From Bin5 sp965221145 (GTDB lineage Bacteria; Chloroflexota; Anaerolineae; Caldilineales; Caldilineaceae): 64,000 nucleotides of DNA. Position numbers and translations under genes: made by a program. The stretch is taken from assembly GCA_965221145.1 (NCBI GenBank), contig OZ244877.1, forward strand, positions 4,650,001-4,714,000, written 5' to 3'. Within the stretch, counting starts at the first letter, position 1, and each line of letters begins with the position of its first letter. The notes under the pieces are model-generated. The model was not told the origin of the DNA, searched no databases, and saw only the letters and a list, made by a program, of their open reading frames with translations. Shown in pieces: positions 39,470 to 48,296 of the stretch.

Positions 39470-40671
39470 TTGACTGCGGACGTTAAGACAATTCACAGAA
39501 CCTACCAGACACGTGGCTACTGCGCACGATCAGGATATGCTCGCATCAAGGAAGTCCTGCGCGCCTGTCGCTGGCTCTACAATCGCTCCTTGGAGCAACG
39601 GCGCAACATCTATCGGGCCTGCGGCAAAAGCATGTCCAAATTCGCACAGATGAAACACCTGACCAGGTTGCGAGCCGAACAGCAGGCATGGCGAGACCTG
39701 AGCTTACAGGTGTCTCGCGGCGTCTTGGTGCGACTCGACCGGGCATTCAGGGCCTTTTTCCGACGTGTAAAGGCGGGCCAAAAACCAGGATTCCCTCGCT
39801 TTCAAGGGATGGGGCGTTACCAGTGCATTGAACTGGCCGAAGTGACGCCCGGCATGGTCAAGGGCAACCGGATCAACATTAAGGGGCTTCCCGCGATTCG
39901 CATTCGCCCATCTGCCCCATTGCCGGACAGCAAGCAACTTAAGGCTTTGCGGCTGGTCATGCACGGACGCACCCTATCCGTCGATTTGAAGATTTTTTGG
40001 CGGAAATGTGTTCAATGCCAGCGCCAATACAAAAAATCTTCAAACTGGTCTATTCTGAGCCGGTCGTGCCGTTACCACATAACGACGAAGCTATCGGCAT
40101 CGACATGGGCGTCAACGAACGCATGACGCTCAGTGATGGTAGCACGGTCGAGCGGCGTGCCGTGGATCGCAGACGTACACGCAGATTGCAGCGCGCCATC
40201 AGTCGGCGCCAGAAGGGCAGCAATGGGAGGCGCAAGGCGGTCGCGGCATTTGCACGGGAACAGCGCAGGAACGCTATCCACAACCGCAATGCGTGTCATC
40301 GCATAACGACGGTCTTGGTGCGCAGATACGGGCGCATTGCCATCGAGGGATTGCGTATACGCAACATGACCGGCGCCGGTGGCGCGCACAAACGTGGACT
40401 GAACCGAGAGGTGTTGACGCAGACGTGGGGCGTGCTCAGACAACAACTGGCGTACAAGGCAGAATGGGCCGGTCGGCAGTTGGTCGAAGTCAACCCTGCG
40501 TATACGTCTCGCATCTGTGCGGCGTGCGGGGAGGTAAACGGGAAGCCTCGCAGGTATCGGGTTTTTGCGTGTTCTGTCTGTGGTCACGCAGATGACCGGG
40601 ACGTGAACGCGGCACGAAACATACTGGCGCGTGGGGATTTCGCGCCGGCAGCGCAACCGTCGGGTTGCTGA
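39470..40671 (+). pseudogene. tnpB: tnpB (RNA-guided nuclease of IS605/IS1341), interrupted by a 59-bp repeat
   Basis: The N-terminal part (TTG 39470) reads to TLSVD; the C-terminal part resumes at LVYSEPVVPLPHNDEAIGI after 59 inserted bases (39986-40044). Removing the insertion restores one frame of about 380 residues exactly. RuvC residues are intact: Asp in GIDMGVN, Glu in IAIEGLRI, Asp in DRDVNAARN; the zinc finger is CAACGE...CSVCG. Because 59 is not a multiple of three, the insertion shifts the frame and the gene is broken. A guide (omega) RNA would normally arise from the 3' end. Confidence 0.88.
39986..40044 (+). repeat. Family B element inserted in tnpB
   Basis: Begins TTGAAGATTTTTTGGCGG and ends AAAAAATCTTCAAA. 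Host codons GAT and CTG abut it on either side, fixing its size at 59 bp (60 if one T is counted as duplicated). This is the clearest evidence that family B elements move. Confidence 0.9.
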
Positions 40672-40779
40672 CGGTGCTGCCAGAAACATATACCGATGGC
40701 ACTTTGGTATATAATTCCCTATCATAAACTGTATGCAGTTCTATCGACAGACGATGCCCTTCATAATCCGCTTCTTGCT

Positions 40780-42135
40780 ATGAATCTATCCTTTCATACA
40801 CCGGTTCGATTTCAACTCGCGCAAACGCCCGGGCCGGGCCACGCGCCGCCTGGCCGCCTCCGCGTCAGTGAGCAATCACAGCGGCGCTGGATGGCGCTCC
40901 TGATCCTGCTTGGCTTCGGCTGGCGCATGATCGGCCTGACCACCCAAAATCTCGCGCAGGTTGAAGTGGATACGATTCGGCTGTCGACTCGTCCGCTGGA
41001 CGAAGTTTTTGCGATGCTGATCTCGCCGGATCAGAGTGGGACGATCTACTATCTTCTCATGCGTCCGTGGCTACAGTTCTTCGGAACCGATCCATTTTCC
41101 CTGCGCTACACCTCCGTGCTGATCGGCACGATCACCATCGCGCTCATGTGGCAGGTCGCCCGCCGTATGGTCCCGGCCGTCGGCAGCACGATTTTGAGGA
41201 ATCTGCCGCTCCTGTCGACCCTCCTTCTGGTCGCCAATCCCCATCAACTCTGGTATAGCCAGGAGGGCGGCATGTACGCGCTCGTCGTGGCGTTGGCGCT
41301 GCTTTCCAGCTGGAGTTGGCTGCAGGCGATGTGGTACAGCGGATTGTGGCGCTGGCTGAGCTACCTGCTGATCACCTCCATCTCCATCTACACGCACCTG
41401 ACTTCAGTGCTGATCGTGCCTGTCCATCTCGTCTGGTTTCTGCTGGCCAACCCTCTCAACCGGCAACGCTGGAAAGGGTACGGAGTTACCCTTTTCGCCT
41501 TTCTGCTACCCTTTCTGCCTCTGACAGAGTGGGGCTGGCGCTACCTGGTCGGCGCCGACAACGCGCCCATTCAGCGCAGCGGCAGCGTAATTCACAGCAT
41601 CCTCAGCGACCTTCCTCTCATCCCACTGCCGGAGATGGCCCGCATCCTGCTCCTCAACCACGCGCAGGGTATGCTGGACCCGATTTCGCATTTCTGGCTG
41701 ATCCCGGTCTTCTTTCTGGGATTGACCGGCCTGCTGGTGGGTTATACCGAGTTCGGGGGGCGTATCGCAAACGTGGGCATGTTGGCGACCTGGCTCATAC
41801 TGCCGGTGCTTCTGATCTACGCTATCAGTCTTATCGCGCCGATTTTCTTGGAACCCTCGCGTGCAAACAGAGAAGCGGCAGCGCAGTTGGACAGTGTTAT
41901 CTGGATCGCGCCGGCATTTACGATGTTCCTGGCGCTGGGGGCGCAGGTGATGCGCCGCGCCTATGGTCGGTTGGGCAGTTGGCTCGCGGTGGGGCTGATC
42001 GTCTTCGTGGTGGGGTTCTGGGGATACAGCTGGTGGGAACAAGCCCAACGCCCCATCCAGATCCAACTGGGCGCCGCGCCGCACTCTTATTCCGGGTCCC
42101 TTGATTATCGCGGCGGCTTCGACAACACGGCTTGA
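40780..42135 (+). CDS. Multi-pass membrane protein, GT39/ArnT-like glycosyltransferase
   Basis: A 451-residue protein with about ten membrane segments. The early extracytoplasmic loop has VEVDTIRLSTRPLDEVFAML, then YYLLMRPWLQFFGTDPFSLRY (usual family pattern of an acidic pair, then PxxY) and HQLWYSQEGGMYAL. This matches the GT-C fold of dolichol/undecaprenyl-phosphate sugar transferases. ATG 40780 is preferred because the longer frame to 40696 runs into the tnpB element end. Substrate unknown. Confidence 0.7.
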   Translation: MNLSFHTPVRFQLAQTPGPGHAPPGRLRVSEQSQRRWMALLILLGFGWRMIGLTTQNLAQVEVDTIRLSTRPLDEVFAMLISPDQSGTIYYLLMRPWLQFFGTDPFSLRYTSVLIGTITIALMWQVARRMVPAVGSTILRNLPLLSTLLLVANPHQLWYSQEGGMYALVVALALLSSWSWLQAMWYSGLWRWLSYLLITSISIYTHLTSVLIVPVHLVWFLLANPLNRQRWKGYGVTLFAFLLPFLPLTEWGWRYLVGADNAPIQRSGSVIHSILSDLPLIPLPEMARILLLNHAQGMLDPISHFWLIPVFFLGLTGLLVGYTEFGGRIANVGMLATWLILPVLLIYAISLIAPIFLEPSRANREAAAQLDSVIWIAPAFTMFLALGAQVMRRAYGRLGSWLAVGLIVFVVGFWGYSWWEQAQRPIQIQLGAAPHSYSGSLDYRGGFDNTA

Positions 42136-42228
42136 AACGTGAAAAATCGTGAAACGTGAGAAGTAAAGAGTCAGAGGGTTCTCTCTCGTCTCTTCACCCC
42201 TTTCTCGCAGTAACCTGGAGCTTTCAGA

Positions 42229-42945
42229 ATGAATCGAATTCCTGGTGGTCGAGGCTGGAACGCCCTCTCTCGCACGCAACAGATCGTCATAGGCGCCATC
42301 GCGATTCTGGTTCTGTATGCGCTTCTGTCCGGCGGCAGCTCCCTGGGGCGGCTGGGCAATCCTTCATGGCTCATGGCTGTCGCAGCCATTATTCTGGTCG
42401 CCCTGCCCGTCCACGAAATGGCGCACGCGGCCATGGCTGTCCAATTGGGGGATCCGACGCCGCGCATGCAAGGGCGCTACACCTTCAATCCAATCGCCCA
42501 TATCGATCCCTTCGGCGCTCTGCTGATCCTGTTTACCGGCTTCGGTTGGGCCAAACCGGTCCAGTGGAATCCCAACAACATCGACGTGGACCTGCGCCTG
42601 GGCACGATTCTGGTTGCCGCGGCCGGCCCTGTCAGCAATCTCCTGCTGGCCGCCGTGGCCGTCTTCCTCATCCAGTTTGCCGATTTCCCCATATTGGAGG
42701 ATCTACTCTACGCCTTCATCTTGATCAATGTACTGCTGTTCGTATTCAATCTGATTCCAATTCCGCCGCTGGACGGCTCCCACATCCTGTTTGCCCTCCT
42801 GCCCGGAGACAACCTCGAACTACGCATGATCCTGAGCCGCTACGGTTTTCTAATCCTGCTGGCCACGATCTTCCTGGCCCGCAGCATCATCATGAAGCCA
42901 GTTGGCCTGATCGTCGCGTGGCTATTCCAAATTGTCGGGTCATGA
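42229..42945 (+). CDS. Site-2 protease family (M50) zinc metalloprotease
   Basis: A 238-residue membrane protease. The zinc-binding HEMAH (His62, Glu63, His66) lies in a membrane helix, and the third ligand region is NLIPIPPLDGSHIL. Gly/Asn-rich GPVSNLLLA is also typical. There is no PDZ domain, as in short bacterial and archaeal rhomboid-like S2P proteins. It would cleave membrane-embedded substrates such as anti-sigma factors. An HD-domain gene follows after 148 bp. Confidence 0.9.
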   Translation: MNRIPGGRGWNALSRTQQIVIGAIAILVLYALLSGGSSLGRLGNPSWLMAVAAIILVALPVHEMAHAAMAVQLGDPTPRMQGRYTFNPIAHIDPFGALLILFTGFGWAKPVQWNPNNIDVDLRLGTILVAAAGPVSNLLLAAVAVFLIQFADFPILEDLLYAFILINVLLFVFNLIPIPPLDGSHILFALLPGDNLELRMILSRYGFLILLATIFLARSIIMKPVGLIVAWLFQIVGS

Positions 42946-43093
42946 GTCCTGCCCGACCTCTCAGTTCAATCCTGCGCAGCGCTGTGCCCGCTTCCCATTT
43001 GGGAGCATGGCAATGATTGAGTATGATAAGAAATAAGTAAGGAGCGGATCGACACTTACCGGGACAGGGGCTCGCCGACCACCGAAAAACGAG

Positions 43094-43711
43094 ATGAACG
43101 ACCGGGAGGCGGGGGGCCAGAAAGTCCGCAGGATCGCTCGGCGCATACGCCAATTCGTGCGCGGGGTCACCGCTTCGGTATCAGCCGAAGAGCTTCGTGA
43201 GACGGCCGCATATCTGCCGCCCGCTGGGTTGGCCCGCTTTCGCCAGATGCCCGTGGATGCGCAGCGGCACAGCTTGAACGTTCTGACGACCTTGCGGCGC
43301 GCCGGCTGGCATCATCCGGATCTGGCGGCGGCCGCGTTGCTCCACGACAGCGGTAAAGTGGCGGCTTCGGCTGCAGGACTGTCGTTCAACGCGTGGCTGC
43401 GCACGACGCTGGTGCTGATGGAAGCGGTTGCGCCCAAGCTCGCCGAACGCTTGGCAGTAGACGAGGCGACCGGCGGTTGGCGCCATCTGCTGCATGTCCA
43501 CCTGGCGCATCCGTGCATCGGCGCGCGTTGGGCTGAGGCGGATGGATGCAGCCCGCTCACATGCTGGCTGATCGCCCATCACCAGGACAAGACGAGGCCG
43601 GAGCAGGAGATCCCGGATCGGCGATGGACAGCAGGCGAGGAGCCGCAACAGAGCGTCGAGCATCGAAAACGCCTGCTGACGGCGCTGCAATGGGCTGATA
43701 GTCTGAACTGA
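43094..43711 (+). CDS. HD-domain phosphohydrolase-like protein
   Basis: A 205-residue protein with metal-binding residues arranged as in HD domains: QRHSLNV near 56-62, LLHDSGK near 82-88, HVHLAHP near 136, and AHHQDK near 159. Family members hydrolyse nucleotides or phosphate esters. The N-terminal 30 residues are Arg-rich. No partner identifies the substrate. Confidence 0.75.
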   Translation: MNDREAGGQKVRRIARRIRQFVRGVTASVSAEELRETAAYLPPAGLARFRQMPVDAQRHSLNVLTTLRRAGWHHPDLAAAALLHDSGKVAASAAGLSFNAWLRTTLVLMEAVAPKLAERLAVDEATGGWRHLLHVHLAHPCIGARWAEADGCSPLTCWLIAHHQDKTRPEQEIPDRRWTAGEEPQQSVEHRKRLLTALQWADSLN

Positions 43712-43829
43712 CAGCAGCCCATCATGACACAGGCCGGCGGTGCGCTCGGAATGAATTCGGTCGCTCCTCCTGCCTTGAATTGGCAGAGCTAAGGATAATC
43801 CCCCTACTTGAAACGATACCTCCGCGCTC

Positions 43830-43927
43830 ACTTAGTGACTGTCCGCAAATAACGTAGCGATTTCAATCAAGCTTGGACTGGTCTGTCGAACGAAACCGTT
43901 AAGTTAAAAACGGACAGTTACTTAGTG
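43830..43927. mobile_element. MITE, 82 bp, with 8-bp target duplication
   Basis: Inverted ends of 26 bp (43838-43863 and 43893-43918; outer 8 bp ACTGTCCG/CGGACAGT perfect, 19 of 26 positions paired) are flanked by ACTTAGTG on both sides (43830-43837 and 43920-43927). It codes for nothing. It lies between the HD gene and the dehydrogenase gene. Confidence 0.75.
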
Positions 43928-43958
43928 ACGCATTTGACAACTCTCAGGACGGGTACTC

Positions 43959-44969
43959 ATGGCAGAAACCGCAGCGAAAATCACAATTCTAGGGCTGGAC
44001 CTGGTAGGGGCCAGCATCGGTCTCTCCTTACGCCAGGAGGCAGGCAACTATCAGGTCGTCGGCCACGACCGCGATCCGATCCGCATGAATGAAGTCAAAC
44101 GACAGGGCGGGATCGATTCATCCAACTGGAATCTGCACCGCGCCTGTGACGAGGCCAGCCTGGTCATCATCTCCGAATCCCTGTCGGAGTTGCCGGAGAC
44201 CTTGCAGCACATCCAAGAGGATGTCGCAGAGGACGCGGTGATCTTCGGCATCAGCCCTGTCATGCAACCGGCCCTCAACATCGCCGCCGACAACCTTCCG
44301 GCAGGCGTCAACTTCGTGGCAGGCCGACCGGTTCACAACGACTTCGGCAGCCCGCCGGAGCCGCGTAGCGATCTGTTCAAGGAGAGCACCTTTTGCATTG
44401 GCGCCGCCCCGGGCACCAAATCCACCGCGCTGGAACTGGTGAGCAATCTGGTGGCGCGCATGGGAGCAAAACCCCTTTACATCGACCCGCTTGAACATGA
44501 CGGCATCGTCGCGGCCGTGGAACAACTGCCCGAACTTCTGGCCGCCACCCTCTTTCAGACCGCGCATGATGCCCCGGGCTGGCATGAGAGCCAGAAGCTG
44601 GCCGGTCGACGCTTCGCGCTCAGCACGAACATGGATGCTACGCCCGCAGAGATGGCCGCGACACTGTTCACCAATCGCGACATGCTCCTGCAACGGCTGG
44701 ATCAGCTTTCCACTCTCCTGGAAACCTGGCGCACTTACCTGACCGCCGAAGACGCCAAACAGTTGGAGGAGCAATTCGACGAACTGATCCCGGGCCGCGC
44801 CAAATGGGAGCGGGACGCCAAGCTGCGGGATTGGGAGCGCCAGAACGAGCCGTCCTCACACGACGCAAAAGTCGGCCTGGGCCAGATGCTCCTCGGCAGC
44901 TACCTGTACAATCGGTCGAGGCAACGCGATCCAGGACGTGGTAAAAAAGACACACCTGCCAAGAGATAG
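43959..44969 (+). CDS. Prephenate dehydrogenase-like NAD(P)-dependent protein
   Basis: A 336-residue protein with an N-terminal Rossmann fold (KITILGLDLVGASIGLSLRQ); the usual GxGxxG has Asp at the second glycine. It continues VVGHDRDP, ADNLPAGVNFVAGRPVHNDF (usual GxHPM-type segment altered) and a helical C-terminal half as in TyrA. The catalytic histidine motif is not clearly kept, so a TyrA-derived enzyme of other function is possible. The start ATG 43959 is preceded by AGGACGGG. The last 25 residues are basic and disordered. Confidence 0.7.
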   Translation: MAETAAKITILGLDLVGASIGLSLRQEAGNYQVVGHDRDPIRMNEVKRQGGIDSSNWNLHRACDEASLVIISESLSELPETLQHIQEDVAEDAVIFGISPVMQPALNIAADNLPAGVNFVAGRPVHNDFGSPPEPRSDLFKESTFCIGAAPGTKSTALELVSNLVARMGAKPLYIDPLEHDGIVAAVEQLPELLAATLFQTAHDAPGWHESQKLAGRRFALSTNMDATPAEMAATLFTNRDMLLQRLDQLSTLLETWRTYLTAEDAKQLEEQFDELIPGRAKWERDAKLRDWERQNEPSSHDAKVGLGQMLLGSYLYNRSRQRDPGRGKKDTPAKR

Positions 44970-45363
44970 GTTTGGCCGCCGACCGCCCTCGACAATCAGA
45001 AACAATGGGGAGGCCGACGGTCAAATAGCGATTCATTTGAAGATTTTTTGGCGGACATATCTTTGATTGTGGCGCCAATACAAGAAATCTTCAAACTCGC
45101 AAGTCCGCCATCCCGCATCGACACTGCCCCCGTGCCTGCGGACGCCAACCACGCGCCCCCCCCGCGGGAATCTGTCTCTCGCAGGGCGCAGGCGAGACGA
45201 TACGAAATACCCATTCGAATGCCCCCGAAATCTCAAATTCAGCCACCTGACAGGTATTGACGACACGACACTCTTGCACTACACTGAACTTCCGCAACGA
45301 TCGCTCAACAGCCTGATTCTGCGCCGGAGTTCGGGAATTTTACGGAAGGAGCAGAGCAAATAG
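44970..45363. other. 394-bp intergenic region with family B element
   Basis: Contains the family B copy at 45036-45095 and a C-run (45164). The rest shows no gene. GGAAGGAGCAG near 45342 is the ribosome binding site of the following exported protein. Confidence 0.5.
45036..45095 (+). repeat. Family B 60-bp element
   Basis: TTTGAAGATTTTTTGGCGGA at the left and GCGCCAATACAAGAAATCTT then CAAA at the right. It has the same length and ends as the copy that splits tnpB. One frame is open across it (FEDFLADISLIVAPIQEIFK). Confidence 0.88.
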
Positions 45364-46701
45364 ATGAACCGAAAACAACTGTTTGTCTTTGTCACAATCG
45401 CATTCGCGCTGGTCTTCGTCTTCGCCGTCAACCGCTCAAGCATCTATGCACAGGGGCAGTTTCCCGGCTACAAGTCTACGATCCAGACCTATAACATGAG
45501 CGAAACCACCGCCAATATCATCCTGGCTTTCTACAGGCAGGATGGCAGCCTGGAAAAGACACTTACTGACATCATCGAGCGCGACCGCTCAAAGATCTAT
45601 TTCACACTGCCGGTGGTGGAGGGCTTCAGCGGCTCGGTCGTCATCTCATCAGATCAGCCCATCGCCGCCCTCAGCAATATGATGAACAGCGGGCTTACTG
45701 CCGGTGGAACCTACATAGGCCGCAGTCAGGGCAGCACGTCCGTCTATCTGCCTCTGCTGACGACAAATTATGATGGCGGCTTCAACAGTTGGTTCACGCT
45801 GCAGAATGCCAGCCCCTCCTCCTCAGATGTGACGGTGAGCTACAGCGACGGCATAACGACCACCTTCACCCTGGCGGCGCACGCATCCCACAATTTCTAT
45901 CAGAATCAGGAGCCTCACACCAGCAATCTCTTCGCCGCCGTGATCCAAAGCGAAGAGCCTGTCGTCGCTGTCGCGTTCCAGGAAGATGCCGCATCCCTGG
46001 CAGCCTACAGCGGCTTTGCCAGCGGCGCCGTCAATCCCGCGATGCCCCTGGTCAATGCCAACAATAACGGCTTCAACACCGATATCCAGATACAGAATAC
46101 AGGCGACACCGAGACCAGCGTGACCATATCTTACCTGCCCTCAGCCGCCGGCGCCGCCTGCACCGAAACGCAAACCATCGCAGCCAAGCAGTCGGTCACA
46201 TTCGCGCGCGACGCATTTGAGGACGGCGCCAACTCTACCTGCGCAGGCGGCGAGCGGTTCATCGGCTCCGCCCGTGTTTCCGCAAACAGCGCCGACCAAC
46301 TCCTGGCAGCCGTTGTCAGCCAGCGCGTCGGCGGCACGCCCCTGACCCACTTCGCCTCCTACGGCAGTTTTGATCCGGAAGACGCCACCCAGACTGTGCG
46401 TATGCCGGCAATCATGGACCGCAACAGCGGCTTCTTCACCAGCATCAATGTGATGAACGTAGGGACGGCAGAAACTGAGGTGGCGTGTACATTCACCGAC
46501 ACAACCTACACAGTCAGCGGGACGCTGCAACCCAACGAGACCCTGACCGATCTGCAGGCAAACAAAATTCAGGATGGCTATGTGGGCAGCGCATCCTGCA
46601 CGGCCGCGGCCGACGATGGCAAGATCGTGGGCGTGGTGAATCAACTCAAGACCGGCGCCACCGACGATCAGTTCCTTGTCTATGAGGGGATCAATCAATG
46701 A
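45364..46701 (+). CDS. Exported repeat protein of unknown function
   Basis: A 445-residue protein with signal peptide (LFVFVTIAFALVFVFAVNRSSIYA). The mature part has at least three related beta-sandwich-like units, each centred on a GF-x-T/S-x-F/I-x-L/V-QN pattern: GFNSWFTLQNASPSSSDVTV, GFNTDIQIQNTGDTETSVTI, GFFTSINVMNVGTAETEV. Units are about 110-150 residues apart and suggest a surface adhesion or binding role. Few cysteines occur before the last third. It is followed by a family A element and a lipoprotein gene on the same strand. Confidence 0.7.
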   Translation: MNRKQLFVFVTIAFALVFVFAVNRSSIYAQGQFPGYKSTIQTYNMSETTANIILAFYRQDGSLEKTLTDIIERDRSKIYFTLPVVEGFSGSVVISSDQPIAALSNMMNSGLTAGGTYIGRSQGSTSVYLPLLTTNYDGGFNSWFTLQNASPSSSDVTVSYSDGITTTFTLAAHASHNFYQNQEPHTSNLFAAVIQSEEPVVAVAFQEDAASLAAYSGFASGAVNPAMPLVNANNNGFNTDIQIQNTGDTETSVTISYLPSAAGAACTETQTIAAKQSVTFARDAFEDGANSTCAGGERFIGSARVSANSADQLLAAVVSQRVGGTPLTHFASYGSFDPEDATQTVRMPAIMDRNSGFFTSINVMNVGTAETEVACTFTDTTYTVSGTLQPNETLTDLQANKIQDGYVGSASCTAAADDGKIVGVVNQLKTGATDDQFLVYEGINQ

Positions 46702-46712
46702 TCAGTGCGGGG

Positions 46713-46773
46713 TTTGACAAATATTTTGGCGGTCAACTCTTCATTGCCACCTTCAATGCAAAATTTTGTCAAA
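46713..46773 (-). repeat. Family A 61-bp element
   Basis: TTTGACAAATATTTTGGCGG at the left and CAATGCAAAATTTTGTCAAA at the right, almost identical to the 6313 copy over its whole length. It lies between the exported protein and the lipoprotein gene. Confidence 0.9.
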
Positions 46774-46861
46774 TGGGTAGCTTCCTGTCCGCCTTGCGCC
46801 TTGGCGTCCGGCTGGCAGCGCTCCCGATCTGATTGGATGTCTGACTGCAAGTGAGAATGAA

Positions 46862-47395
46862 ATGAAACGCCAGGCGTATATTCTGATCCTGGTTTTGCTG
46901 CTTCAGGGGTGCAGCCCCGGTCTACTTCCTGATGCAGCACAGCCCTCGCCTGTGAACACGCTCACCGCATTCGACAATCCGCGCCCAGACAGCGAAGCGG
47001 TAGCGCATTCAGCAACTTCCTCACTCAAGACCACAGCCGACACAGGCGCTCTGACCGGGGTGCTCCTTCTGCAGACGGAAGATGGCCTCAAACCGGTGGC
47101 AGACATCAAAATCGCCATCGGTGAGACGCTGAGCGATGACGAGGGCACCGAGCGCGTCGTCGCCTACGATCCGTCCACCGCACCGGTCGCCTATACCGAT
47201 TCCACGGGCCGTTTCGTGTTCGGAGAACTCCAGTCCGGGCGCTACGGCCTCATCCTCGACATCGTGCTGAGTTCCTTCCTGTTGTACAAGGAAGGAACAC
47301 CCGACGCCATCCTATTCGATATAACAGCCGGAGAAATGACGGACCTGGGGCGTCTCGAATACTCGGAGTTGCCCCTTCCCCAGTCACACAGATGA
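46862..47395 (+). CDS. Lipoprotein with carboxypeptidase-regulatory-like domain
   Basis: A 177-residue protein with lipobox LLLQGC (Cys17) after a hydrophobic start. It has a low-complexity linker, then a beta-sandwich domain (LTGVLLLQTEDGLKPVADIKI ... TDSTGRFVFGELQSGRYGLIL) of the kind seen in carboxypeptidase-regulatory or Cna-B-like folds. It may act with the upstream exported repeat protein. The segment SEAVAHSATSS derives from GCGGTAGCGCATTCA, a motif also seen at 50986 and 59866. It converges with the GNAT gene. Confidence 0.7.
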   Translation: MKRQAYILILVLLLQGCSPGLLPDAAQPSPVNTLTAFDNPRPDSEAVAHSATSSLKTTADTGALTGVLLLQTEDGLKPVADIKIAIGETLSDDEGTERVVAYDPSTAPVAYTDSTGRFVFGELQSGRYGLILDIVLSSFLLYKEGTPDAILFDITAGEMTDLGRLEYSELPLPQSHR

Positions 47396-47416
47396 CCGAT
47401 GGCGACAGCCCGCCCG

Positions 47417-48232
47417 TTAGCGCACAGAAGAGCCGTCCAGAATCCACGGTCCCATCCAGTAAATCTCATCGACGAAGCCCATACGACGATAGAACTGCAC
47501 CGGTGTATCTGTCGGATCTGTGGCAATCAAGAGCGACCGCTTGCTCAGTGCGTAGGTGTCCGCCATCACGTAGGAAAGCAGTTGACGAGCGATGCCCTGA
47601 TTGCGGAATGGCGTCCGCGTCGCCAAGTTGAAGATATATCGGTCGGCGCCCTCGTACCATCCGATGATACCGGCAGATTCATCCCCGACACGGGCGATGA
47701 GAAAGGATCCATCGGCATCCAGCTCCGCCCGGCGTAACGCCATATTGGCCTCGACGGCGGCCCGCTCCGGCTTCTCTTCGCTGTCGGCAAATGCCTTTAG
47801 CTTTGCAATCGCATAGTCAAGGAGATTCCTGCGCGTAACCGGCTCAATCCGCCCGGGGCCTGACTCGGCCATAGGCGATTCACCCGTATTCACATGCGCC
47901 AGATACAGCTTGGCGCCGCCGCGCGTGCAGCCGGCCTGTCCCAGCCCGTCAGACAGCCGCCTGTCAACCGCTCGTCCGTGGGTGAAGATGTGTACCCGCC
48001 GCTCCCCGTAAAAGGCGCGCACATCAGCAAGAAAAGCGGACGCCTCTGCCGGGTCAAACGGTTCCACAATGTGGATGTCGCAATAGCCGGTTTTTTGGAT
48101 TTGGCTATAGTAGCCGAACCGCCGCCGCTCCACGACCTTCCCCAGACCTGGATAGTCATGGATATACCAGGAGCGCACCTCCTGAACAAGGTCGTCGTGT
48201 GCTGGATGATCCCTCATCTTCTGGTTGTTCAC
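47417..48232 (-). CDS. GNAT-family N-acetyltransferase
   Basis: A 271-residue protein. The C-terminal half is a GNAT domain: GSFLIARVGDESAGIIGWYE, the acetyl-CoA loop FRNQGIARQLLSYVM, and PVQFYRRMGFVDEIYW. The N-terminal half (FGYYSQIQKTGYCDIHIVEP, YGERRVHIFTHGRAVDRRL) is less conserved and may be a degenerate second GNAT fold, as in tandem acetyltransferases. The start is GTG 48232 or ATG 48217. Substrate unknown. Confidence 0.8.
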   Translation of the reverse strand: MNNQKMRDHPAHDDLVQEVRSWYIHDYPGLGKVVERRRFGYYSQIQKTGYCDIHIVEPFDPAEASAFLADVRAFYGERRVHIFTHGRAVDRRLSDGLGQAGCTRGGAKLYLAHVNTGESPMAESGPGRIEPVTRRNLLDYAIAKLKAFADSEEKPERAAVEANMALRRAELDADGSFLIARVGDESAGIIGWYEGADRYIFNLATRTPFRNQGIARQLLSYVMADTYALSKRSLLIATDPTDTPVQFYRRMGFVDEIYWMGPWILDGSSVR

Positions 48233-48296
48233 GCGTGAACGATTCTGCGCCGGCCGGATTGACTGCTCGGCTCGCCGGCGTCGCTTCTCCCAGATG

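Larger units (their letters stand above)
39419..40713 (+). mobile_element. TnpB-only (IS1341/IS605-type) element with inverted arms
   Basis: TATATACCAAGTGCCA (39419-39434) and TGGCACTTTGGTATATA (40697-40713) are inverted copies with one extra A and bracket the tnpB remnant. IS200/IS605 elements normally carry subterminal hairpins rather than terminal inverted repeats, so the arms may mark the element ends or a family C-like insertion site. No tnpA is present. Confidence 0.55.
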
